NCBI RefSeq assembly: GCF_900112695.1
Contig: NZ_FOMT01000001.1
Span: 992,001 to 1,056,000, forward strand
Direction of reading: 5' to 3'
Length of the DNA: 64,000 nucleotides
Origin: Paenibacillus catalpae
GTDB lineage: Bacteria; Bacillota; Bacilli; Paenibacillales; Paenibacillaceae
How positions within the stretch are numbered: position 1 is the stretch's first letter; each line of letters starts with the position of its first letter. Made by a program: the position numbers and the translations under genes. This document shows, one piece after another, positions 35,298 to 43,325 of the stretch. Under the pieces are notes generated by a model. It worked only from the letters and a program-made list of their open reading frames with translations. It ran no database searches and was not told the origin of the DNA.

Positions 35298-35948
35298 ATG
35301 GCGGTATCCGCAAGCGCAGTAAAAGAACTTCGTGAAAGAACTGGAGCAGGTATGCTCGATTGCAAGAAAGCATTGGACGAAACAAACGGTGACATCACTA
35401 AAGCAATCGAATTTCTTCGTGAGAAAGGCCTGTCCGCGGCTGCTAACAAAGCTGGCCGTGTTGCAACTGAAGGCGTAGTTGAATCGTATATCCATGCAGG
35501 CGGCCGTATCGGCGTTCTGGTTGAAATCAACTGTGAAACGGACTTCGTTGCGAAAACAGATCAATTCCGTACTTTCGCACGTGACATCGCAATGCACATC
35601 GCTGCTGCAAACCCTAAGTTTGTTAAGCGTGAAGAAGTTCCTGCTGAGGAAATCGAAAAAGAGCGCGAGATCTTGAAAGCTCAAGCGCTTAACGAAGGCA
35701 AACCAGAAAAAATCGTTGAAAAAATGGTTGACGGCCGTATCTCGAAATACTATGAAGAGTACTGCTTGATGGAGCAATCCTTCGTTAAAGATCCGGACAA
35801 AACAATCTCGGCTCTTCTTAACGAGAAAATCAGCGCTATCGGTGAGAACATCTCGATCCGTCGCTTCGTTCGTTACGAACTGGGCGAAGGCCTTGAGAAA
35901 AAAGTGGATAACTTCGTTGAAGAAGTTATGGCTCAAGCAAAACTGTAA
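35298..35948 (+). CDS. tsf: Elongation factor Ts (short form)
   Basis: Nucleotide exchange factor for EF-Tu. 216 residues, against 293 in B. subtilis: the UBA-like N-terminus ([20 protein letters not shown]) leads almost directly into the second core subdomain ([40 protein letters not shown]), so one of the two repeated core subdomains is missing, as in Thermus EF-Ts. The C-terminus [10 protein letters not shown] is complete. ATG after CCAGGAGGGC. Confidence 0.96.
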   Translation: MAVSASAVKELRERTGAGMLDCKKALDETNGDITKAIEFLREKGLSAAANKAGRVATEGVVESYIHAGGRIGVLVEINCETDFVAKTDQFRTFARDIAMHIAAANPKFVKREEVPAEEIEKEREILKAQALNEGKPEKIVEKMVDGRISKYYEEYCLMEQSFVKDPDKTISALLNEKISAIGENISIRRFVRYELGEGLEKKVDNFVEEVMAQAKL

Positions 35949-35966
35949 ACCGAACGCACAGGCGGG

Positions 35967-35993
35967 GCGGGGCGTTCGCCCCGCTCTTTTTTT
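35967..35993 (+). terminator. Intrinsic terminator after tsf
   Basis: GCGGGGC paired with GCCCCGC around a GTTC loop, then TC and seven T. A very stable hairpin ending the rpsB-tsf transcript, 18 bases after the tsf stop. Confidence 0.92.
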
Positions 35994-36016
35994 CTAAAAT
36001 TCTAAGCAATTAATAG

Positions 36017-36786
<770 letters not shown>

Positions 36787-36787
<1 letters not shown>

Positions 36788-37341
36788 TGCCGCAAGCAGT
36801 TAAGAAAAATGCAGAAGAGCGTATGGAGAAAGCAATTGTTGCTTTGAAACGTGATCTGGCTACACTTCGTGCAGGACGGGCGACGCCTGCTTTGCTCGAC
36901 CGTGTTCAAGTTGAATATTACGGGGCACCAACGCCCGTTGCGCAATTAGCGAATATTAATACACCGGATTCCCGCACGCTGTTCATTCAGCCTTGGGACA
37001 AATCGTCAATCGCTGCAATCGAGAAAGCGATTATGAAATCCGATCTTGGTCTGACTCCATCCAATGATGGCTCGGCTATCCGTATTACACTGCCGCCTCT
37101 TACAGAAGAGCGCCGCAACGATCTTGTTAAGACAACTAAAAAATTCGGCGAAGACGCGAAAGTTGCAATCCGCAACATCCGTCGTGATGCGAATGATGAG
37201 ATCAAAAAGATGGAGAAAACGACGGTTTCTGAAGATGAATCGCGTCGCCATCAAGAAGATATCCAAAAAACAACAGACCGTTTCATCGCAGAAGTTGATA
37301 AAGTATTGGTTGCTAAAGAGAAAGAGATTATGGAAGTATAA
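36787..37341 (+). CDS. frr: Ribosome recycling factor
   Basis: Splits post-termination ribosomes with EF-G. 184 residues; the N-terminus [20 protein letters not shown] with [16 protein letters not shown], and [20 protein letters not shown] followed by [19 protein letters not shown], are family signatures. Start codon overlaps the pyrH stop, so translation is coupled. Confidence 0.97.
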
Positions 37342-37353
37342 TTGCGCCTACAG

Positions 37354-37382
37354 CCCCTCCGTCAGGTGGGGTTTGGTTTTTT
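37354..37382 (+). terminator. Weak terminator after frr
   Basis: CCCCTCC and GGTGGGG pair with one T-T mismatch around GTCA, followed by TTTGGTTTTTT. The interrupted T-tract suggests partial termination before uppS. Confidence 0.65.
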
Positions 37383-37406
37383 GAAATCCGGGTGGGAGGA
37401 ACAAAC

Positions 37407-38174
37407 ATGATCAGTCGACTTTGGGCCAAACTTGGCAAATCATCCTCGAATGCGGCTGAACCGTTTTTGGCAACTGACAATGTTCCGAAGCATATTGCCA
37501 TAATAATGGACGGCAACGGACGTTGGGCGAAGAAACGTGGACTTCCACGGATCGCCGGCCATCATACTGGTATGAAAACGGTGAAGCGAATCGTAATGGA
37601 GGCAGATCGTCTTGGTGTCAAATATTTGACAATGTACGCTTTTTCCACGGAAAACTGGAAGAGGCCCAAAGACGAAGTTGATTTCCTGATGAAGCTTCCA
37701 CAACAGTTTTTGGAAATTGAACTGGAAGAGCTCATTGAGAAAAATGTTCAAGTTCGCATGATGGGGCACAAAGAGAACCTGCCATCGTTTACACTGAACG
37801 CTGTTGAGGAAGCAATCACGAAGACGGCTAATAATACTGGACTCGTACTCAATTTTGCTCTTAATTATGGCGGTCGTAAGGAAATGCTTGAAGCGATTAA
37901 AGAAATTGCAGTCGATGTACAGGGTGGGCGATTATCTACAGAACAAATTGACGAGCAGCTGTTATCCAGCCGTTTGTTAAGCGGGGACATCCCCGATCCG
38001 GATCTGTTAATTCGTACAAGCGGCGAACTTAGGCTGAGTAACTTTATGTTATGGCAGTTGGCCTATAGTGAAATGTGGTTTACGAACGTATACTGGCCGG
38101 AGTTCACAGAAGCTCATCTGCAGGAAGCCATACAAGAATATCAGCGCCGTGCACGGCGATATGGCGGTTTATAG
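37407..38174 (+). CDS. uppS: Undecaprenyl diphosphate synthase (cis-prenyltransferase) UppS
   Basis: Makes the C55 lipid carrier for cell-wall synthesis from farnesyl-PP and IPP. 255 residues; catalytic Asp in IAIIMDGNGRWAKKRGLPR, GHHTGMKTVKRI, FSTENWKRPKDEV and the C-terminal DLLIRTSGELRLSNFMLWQL. The ATG follows GGAGGAACAAAC; a GTG five codons earlier overlaps that box. cdsA begins 26 bases after the stop. Confidence 0.97.
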   Translation: MISRLWAKLGKSSSNAAEPFLATDNVPKHIAIIMDGNGRWAKKRGLPRIAGHHTGMKTVKRIVMEADRLGVKYLTMYAFSTENWKRPKDEVDFLMKLPQQFLEIELEELIEKNVQVRMMGHKENLPSFTLNAVEEAITKTANNTGLVLNFALNYGGRKEMLEAIKEIAVDVQGGRLSTEQIDEQLLSSRLLSGDIPDPDLLIRTSGELRLSNFMLWQLAYSEMWFTNVYWPEFTEAHLQEAIQEYQRRARRYGGL

Positions 38175-38200
38175 CATCGATAACGGAGTGTGACCTTCAC

Positions 38201-38995
38201 TTGAAACAAAGAATCATATGGGGACTGCTTGCCGGAGCGGCATTTGTCGCATTGCTTCTAGCCGGCGGATGGTTTTATGCAGCTACGCTTGTATTTCTCG
38301 CCTTGCTTGGGTTTAACGAGTATACGAAAATGAACGGGCACACTTGGAATGAACCGGCGTCTTTGCTTGGTTATGCAGGTGTGCTGCTGTTCGTGCTTCC
38401 TTGGAAGCTTATGGGCGTAGATTCACCCTCTGCGATTACCGTTCTCTGGATATTGGCTTTCTTGCTTTTAGCTGTAACGGTATTTACCAAAAACAAAATA
38501 ACCATCGATGGCGCCTCGCTTATGTTGTTAGGCGCTTTATATGTAGGTTACGGCTTTAGCTCGATGTATGCCGTTCGGGACCTCGAGCTTCACGGGATCT
38601 TCTGGTCGTTTCTTATTATTACTTGCAACGTAGCGTCCGATGCAGGAGCATATTTCGTCGGACGGTCAATGGGCAAGCATAAGTTATGGCCGTCTATAAG
38701 CCCTAACAAGACGATTGAAGGAGCTGTCGGTGGTGTTGTGCTGTCTATTATTGCAGCACTCGTGTTTGCAATTTGCGCACCGCATATCATCGAGACCTTT
38801 AATGCTTTGTTGATTGGTCTTATCGTAGCGGTAGCCGGACAGCTGGGCGACTTGATCCAATCGGCTTACAAACGTGTCCGCAATATCAAAGACTCCGGCT
38901 CCATTCTGCCGGGTCACGGTGGTGTACTCGACCGTTTTGACAGTTGGATTATCGTGTTCCCGCTGTTGATCTTGACCGATTTGTTACCTACATAA
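38201..38995 (+). CDS. cdsA: Phosphatidate cytidylyltransferase CdsA
   Basis: Makes CDP-diacylglycerol from phosphatidic acid and CTP. 264 residues, about eight membrane helices, with the C-terminal signature SAYKRVRNIKDSGSILPGHG followed by GVLDRFDS. The TTG start gives MKQRIIWGLLAGA, which aligns with B. subtilis MKQRILTG, and is preceded by CGGAGTGTG. Followed by a 340-base non-coding region. Confidence 0.95.
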   Translation: MKQRIIWGLLAGAAFVALLLAGGWFYAATLVFLALLGFNEYTKMNGHTWNEPASLLGYAGVLLFVLPWKLMGVDSPSAITVLWILAFLLLAVTVFTKNKITIDGASLMLLGALYVGYGFSSMYAVRDLELHGIFWSFLIITCNVASDAGAYFVGRSMGKHKLWPSISPNKTIEGAVGGVVLSIIAALVFAICAPHIIETFNALLIGLIVAVAGQLGDLIQSAYKRVRNIKDSGSILPGHGGVLDRFDSWIIVFPLLILTDLLPT

Positions 38996-39004
38996 AGAAT
39001 GGTG

Positions 39005-39149
39005 CAGAGCAAAGCGGGTGACACTTACTCCCATGTGGGAAAGTGATAATATGGAGTTCTCGACATGTTGATGATTCTTTCTCTGCTCTCCATCATTTTT
39101 CTTTGGCCATTCCGACTTGGAAAGAATGCCGAGTCGATACTTTGCTCTG
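39005..39149 (+). ncRNA. Large nested RNA-like structure upstream of dxr
   Basis: All-complementary nested stems: P1 CAGAGCAAAG (39005-39014) with CTTTGCTCTG (39140-39149); inside it, hairpin P2 CACTT..CCCA with TGGG..AAGTG (39022-39045), and arm P3 TCGAC/GTCGA (39060-39064, 39133-39137) capped by P4 ATTCTTTC/GAAAGAAT (39074-39081, 39120-39127). This makes a three-way junction. No coding frame and no match to a riboswitch that I know. It could be a dxr leader or a dispersed element. Confidence 0.5.
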
Positions 39150-39164
39150 AAGTGAGCGGAGTGG

Positions 39165-39275
39165 AAGTGTCATGGAAGAGAAGCGATAGCGCTCGCCTTT
39201 GTCTCTGAGTTTCAACCGCTATGCGGATGGAGATCAAGAAACTTAGAGACAACAGCGATCGAAGCCATGACACTT
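39165..39275 (+). repeat. Palindromic structured element, copy 1
   Basis: Outer stem AAGTGTCATGG/CCATGACACTT (11 bp); then conserved AGAAGCGATAGCGCTCGCCT; inner stem TTGTCTCTGAGTTTC/GAAACTTAGAGACAA (39199-39213 with 39238-39252, one G-U); apical hairpin CCGC-TAT-GCGG; and conserved CAGCGATCGAAG on the 3' side, whose GCGA can pair with TCGC. A shorter relative is at 62291-62381. The dxr ribosome-binding site is 50 bases downstream, so this copy is in the dxr leader. Confidence 0.7.
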
Positions 39276-39335
39276 ATGCGCAGCGAATGCTTTTCAAGAG
39301 CAATCAAATGCATTAATGAGTTCCAGGAGGAATCC

Positions 39336-40475
39336 ATGAAAAAAATCACCATATTAGGCTCAACCGGCTCTATCGGCACCCAAACGCTTGATGTCATTGC
39401 CAATGATCCGGAGCGCTACGAAGTGGTTGGCTTATCGGCAGGCAGTAATTTGCCTTTGCTGATCAAGCAGGCCAAGCAATTTCGGCCTTCCGTGGTTTGC
39501 CTCGCAAATAAGGAATTAGCGGAGCAGGCAAAGGCAGAATTGTCCTCGAGCATTCAGGTGCTGTATGGGGAGGAAGGGCTTGTTGAACTCGCGGCGAAAG
39601 ATGAAGCGGATGTCGTTGTGACGGCGATTGTAGGAAGCCGCGGACTCCCGGCAACTCTTGCTGCCATTGATGCGGGCAAGACAATTGCACTTGCAAATAA
39701 AGAAACGCTGGTGACGGCTGGTCATATTGTTATGGAGCGTGCCAGACAGAAGGGCGTCTCAATCATTCCGGTAGACAGCGAGCATTCGGCCATTTTCCAA
39801 TGCTTGAATGGAGAAGATTTGAAAGCACTGCAGCAGCTTACATTGACGGCATCTGGCGGATCTTTTCGTGACCGTACGCGCGAGCAGCTCGCCGGTGTAA
39901 CGGTGGCTGAGGCGCTGAACCATCCGAACTGGTCCATGGGCGCCAAGATTACGATTGATTCCGCAACGATGGTGAACAAAGGGCTCGAGGTAATCGAAGC
40001 AAAATGGCTGTTTGATGTGACGTACGATCAGATTAACGTTTTGATCCATCCGGAAAGCATCATCCATTCGTTTGTAGAATTCAGCGATAACAGTGTAATC
40101 GCTCAGCTGGGCTTGCCGGATATGCGTGTTCCGATTCAATATGCGCTGACCTATCCGGAGCGCAGGCCGACTCCGACAGGTCGGCTCGATCTTGCTGCAA
40201 TCGGAAAGCTTCATTTCCGTGAGATGGATTTTGCGAGATACCCTTGCTTGAAGCTTGCTTTTGACTGCGGCCGTGCCGGACAGTCTGCACCAACCGTATT
40301 TAATGCAGCCAATGAGGTTGCAGTAGCCCGTTTCTTGAACGGAGAGATTGATTTCTTAGGCATTGAGCGAGTGCTGGAGCGTGTACTTGAGCGCCACTCG
40401 GTAACAGCAGTTAATGATTTGCAGGCAATAGCAGCAATTGATGCTTGGGCTCGTAAAGAGGCAACAGTCATCTAG
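39336..40475 (+). CDS. dxr: 1-deoxy-D-xylulose 5-phosphate reductoisomerase Dxr
   Basis: Second step of the MEP isoprenoid pathway (NADPH-dependent; makes methylerythritol 4-phosphate). 379 residues: nucleotide-binding ITILGSTGSIGTQTLDVI at the N-terminus, LANKETLVTAG, metal/substrate residues in PVDSEHSAIFQCL and MVNKGLEVIEA. ATG after CCAGGAGGAATCC; an ATG 23 codons earlier would make an N-terminal extension foreign to the family. Confidence 0.97.
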   Translation: MKKITILGSTGSIGTQTLDVIANDPERYEVVGLSAGSNLPLLIKQAKQFRPSVVCLANKELAEQAKAELSSSIQVLYGEEGLVELAAKDEADVVVTAIVGSRGLPATLAAIDAGKTIALANKETLVTAGHIVMERARQKGVSIIPVDSEHSAIFQCLNGEDLKALQQLTLTASGGSFRDRTREQLAGVTVAEALNHPNWSMGAKITIDSATMVNKGLEVIEAKWLFDVTYDQINVLIHPESIIHSFVEFSDNSVIAQLGLPDMRVPIQYALTYPERRPTPTGRLDLAAIGKLHFREMDFARYPCLKLAFDCGRAGQSAPTVFNAANEVAVARFLNGEIDFLGIERVLERVLERHSVTAVNDLQAIAAIDAWARKEATVI

Positions 40476-40499
40476 CTTTTGCTGTAACCTGCGGTTCTC

Positions 40500-40527
40500 T
40501 TGTATCGTACGGGAGAATAATGATAAT
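40500..40527 (+). promoter_or_regulatory. Possible sigma-A promoter before rasP
   Basis: TTGTAT, 16 bases, GATAAT, located in the 86-base gap after dxr and 35 bases before the rasP start. The -35 is only a fair match, so it may be a secondary promoter. Confidence 0.35.
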
Positions 40528-40561
40528 CTATGTACAGGCCGTTACGAACAGGAGGCTCGCT

Positions 40562-41827
40562 ATGGAGATGATTCGGGTCATATTTATGACCGTGCTCGTA
40601 TTTTTTGTCATTGTAACCATTCATGAATGGGGACATTATTATTTCGCGAAGCGCGCCGGAATTTTGGTTAGGGAATTTGCGATCGGCTTTGGACCCAAGC
40701 TGTTCTCAATCAAGCGCGGTGAGACAAGGTTTACGCTCAGGCTCGTGCCGGCTGGCGGATTCGTCCGTATGGCGGGTGAAGATCCGGAGATTGTTGATGT
40801 TACTGTCGGGCAGACGATTGCTCTTCGGGTGAAGAACGATCAGGTTACCCGTATTTATCTCGATCGGCTGGATGAGCGAAGCGGTGTTGTTCGCGGTGAA
40901 GTAACTGCGATTGATCTGGAAAAAGATTTGTTCGTCACCCTCGACGTAGAAGGGGATAATGAACGGTTCTCCGTTCATCCTACCGCTCTTCTTATTTCAA
41001 GAGGGAAAGAGACGCAAATTGCTCCAGTTGATCGTCAATTCGGAAGTAAATCGGTTGGCGCTCGCGCCATGTCGATCTTTGCCGGCCCACTGATGAACTT
41101 TGTGCTTGCGTTTATTTTGTTCATGGTATACATACAGCTGGCAGGTACACCGCAGGGCTTGCTCGTTGACAAAGTGTCCAAAGGAATGCCGGCTGAGCAG
41201 GCGCAGCTGCAACAGGGAGACCTGATCGATACCGTTAACGGAGTCAAGATCGGTACCGATTATGACAAAATGATCGATATTATCGGCGCATCTGCAGGCA
41301 AACCCATTCAGCTGAACGTAATCCGCAACGGTGAGCTTCAGCCGATCAAATTGACTCCGGTGGCGGATGATCAAGGGATTGGCAAGGTTGGCATTACGGC
41401 CGCGTACCAGTTCCGCAGCGCAACGGTGGGCGAGACCATCACGGGTGCAGCCAAGCTTATGAAGTCGATGACGATTAGTATTTTTGAAGGCTTCAAGAAG
41501 ATTATCCTTGGTGACTTCAAGCTTGACGATCTGGGCGGACCAGTCCGCACGGCGGAAATGACGAGTGAGATTGCCCGTAAAGGGATTACGGATCTGACGT
41601 CATGGACGGCTTTGTTAAGCCTTTATTTAGGTATTTTCAACTTACTGCCGATTCCCGCACTTGATGGCAGCAGGCTTATCTTCCTCGGTCTCGAGGCAGT
41701 ACGCGGGCGTCCGGTTAATCCGAACCGGGAAAGCATGGTCCACTTCATCGGCTTTGCCTTAATTATGCTGCTGATGCTTGTGGTGACTTACAATGATATT
41801 TTGCGATTGGTACGAGGGGAGCCATAA
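40562..41827 (+). CDS. rasP: Site-2 intramembrane metalloprotease RasP (RseP)
   Basis: Zinc protease that cuts anti-sigma factors and leftover signal peptides within the membrane. 421 residues: HEWGH at residues 21-25 in the first helix, a cytoplasmic/outer insert with a PDZ domain (LLVDKVSKGMPAEQAQLQQG), and NLLPIPALDGSRL giving the third zinc ligand. ATG after AGGAGGCTCGCT; upstream in-frame ATGs lack a ribosome-binding site. proS follows 7 bases after the stop. Confidence 0.96.
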   Translation: MEMIRVIFMTVLVFFVIVTIHEWGHYYFAKRAGILVREFAIGFGPKLFSIKRGETRFTLRLVPAGGFVRMAGEDPEIVDVTVGQTIALRVKNDQVTRIYLDRLDERSGVVRGEVTAIDLEKDLFVTLDVEGDNERFSVHPTALLISRGKETQIAPVDRQFGSKSVGARAMSIFAGPLMNFVLAFILFMVYIQLAGTPQGLLVDKVSKGMPAEQAQLQQGDLIDTVNGVKIGTDYDKMIDIIGASAGKPIQLNVIRNGELQPIKLTPVADDQGIGKVGITAAYQFRSATVGETITGAAKLMKSMTISIFEGFKKIILGDFKLDDLGGPVRTAEMTSEIARKGITDLTSWTALLSLYLGIFNLLPIPALDGSRLIFLGLEAVRGRPVNPNRESMVHFIGFALIMLLMLVVTYNDILRLVRGEP

Positions 41828-41834
41828 GTCGGTT

Positions 41835-43283
41835 ATGTCCAAGGATAAACAGTTTGTTACCGAAATTACGCCACAAGGCGAAGATTTTTCAAGATGGTAT
41901 ATCGATGTAATTAAGAAAGCAGAGCTAATGGATTATTCGCCGGTTCGCGGCTGTATCGTGTTTCGTCCGGAAGGCTATGAGCTGTGGGAAAATATTCAGC
42001 GTGACCTGGACCGCCGTTTCAAGGAAACAGGCCACCGCAATGCTTATTTCCCGCTCTTTATTCCGGAGAGCTTCTTTCAGAAGGAGAAGGAGCATGTTGA
42101 AGGCTTTAATCCTGAGCTACCTTGGGTAACAGAAGCAGCCGGCGAGAAGCTGGAAGAACGTCTGGCTATCCGTCCAACATCGGAAACGATGTTTGGTCAT
42201 ATGTATGCCAAATGGATTCAATCCTACCGTGATCTGCCGCTCTTGATTAACCAATGGGCGAACGTTGTCCGCTGGGAGAAGCGCACTCTGCCGTTCCTTC
42301 GTACTAGCGAATTCCTTTGGCAAGAGGGCCATACGGCTCACGAGACCGAGGATGAAGCACGTGAAGAGACGATGAGAATGCTTACGGTATACCGCGAATT
42401 CGTTGAAGAGTTCCTTGCAATCCCTGTTATTGAAGGGGAGAAGACACCTTCCGAACGTTTCGCCGGAGCAGTGAACACATATTCGATCGAAGCGATGATG
42501 AAAGACGGCAAAGCGGTACAAGCCGGCACTTCCCATTATCTTGGCACCAAATTTGCTGTAGCCTTTGATATTAAATATTTGGACCGCGAGAATACGCTTC
42601 AATTCGCGCATACCACATCTTGGGGCGTGAGTACGCGTCTGATTGGTGCTATGATTATGGTTCATGGTGACGACCGTGGTCTGGCCTTGCCGCCAAAGGT
42701 TGCACCAACGCAAGTAATAATGATTCCAATTGGTCCGGCTAAGACGCGTGATCAAGTGGTTGGACGAGTGGATGAGCTTTATGCTGATCTGAAGAAAGCC
42801 GGTATTCGCGTGAAGGTTGACGATCGCTCGGATGTAAGCCCGGGCTGGAAGTTCAACGAATACGAAATGCGCGGCGTTCCGCTTCGACTCGAGCTTGGAC
42901 CTCGTGATATGGAAAATGGACAAGTCGTTCTGGTATCGCGTGTCAGCGGTGAGAAACGTATCGTTCGCCAGGAGAACCTGTTGGCTGAAGTAGAGACCAT
43001 GCTCGCCGATATTCAACGTGATATGTATGAAAAAGCGAAGAAATTCCGTGAAGATAATTTCTACGATGTAGAGACGCTTGACGAGATGAAAGCTTCAATG
43101 GAAGAGAAACGTGGATTTGTGCTGGCTGGCTGGTGCGGGTCTGCAGCTTGCGAGAAGCAAGTGAAAGAGGAAACTGGCGCAACAAGCCGCAACATTCCAT
43201 TCGAACCGGAGAAAAAGAAAAGCAAATGTCTCGTTTGCGGTGAACATGCGGAGCACACAGTCGTCTTTGCACGTGCCTACTAA
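41835..43283 (+). CDS. proS: Prolyl-tRNA synthetase, archaeal/eukaryote-like type (no editing insert)
   Basis: Class II synthetase charging tRNA-Pro. 482 residues: motif 2 (NVVRWEKRTLPFLRTSEFLW), HETEDEAREE, motif 3 in TTSWGVSTRLIGAMIMVHGD, an anticodon-binding domain, and a C-terminal zinc-like domain (WCGSAACEKQ ... CLVCG) ending in Tyr. This is the TIGR00408-type enzyme; the INS editing domain of the roughly 565-residue bacterial type used at the same locus in B. subtilis is absent. The ATG has a GGGGAG box 13 bases away. Confidence 0.95.
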   Translation: MSKDKQFVTEITPQGEDFSRWYIDVIKKAELMDYSPVRGCIVFRPEGYELWENIQRDLDRRFKETGHRNAYFPLFIPESFFQKEKEHVEGFNPELPWVTEAAGEKLEERLAIRPTSETMFGHMYAKWIQSYRDLPLLINQWANVVRWEKRTLPFLRTSEFLWQEGHTAHETEDEAREETMRMLTVYREFVEEFLAIPVIEGEKTPSERFAGAVNTYSIEAMMKDGKAVQAGTSHYLGTKFAVAFDIKYLDRENTLQFAHTTSWGVSTRLIGAMIMVHGDDRGLALPPKVAPTQVIMIPIGPAKTRDQVVGRVDELYADLKKAGIRVKVDDRSDVSPGWKFNEYEMRGVPLRLELGPRDMENGQVVLVSRVSGEKRIVRQENLLAEVETMLADIQRDMYEKAKKFREDNFYDVETLDEMKASMEEKRGFVLAGWCGSAACEKQVKEETGATSRNIPFEPEKKKSKCLVCGEHAEHTVVFARAY

Positions 43284-43325
43284 TAGCATCGATCGGATTG
43301 GATCGTACAGGAGTGATTGATTGCC

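Noticed and set aside
39165-39275. Hammerhead or other known self-cleaving ribozyme
   Set aside because: The invariant CUGAUGA and GAAA core of the hammerhead is missing, and I could not match other classes by eye.
42117-43016. Minus-strand frame of 299 codons opposite proS
   Set aside because: Antisense shadow; proS has complete class II motifs.
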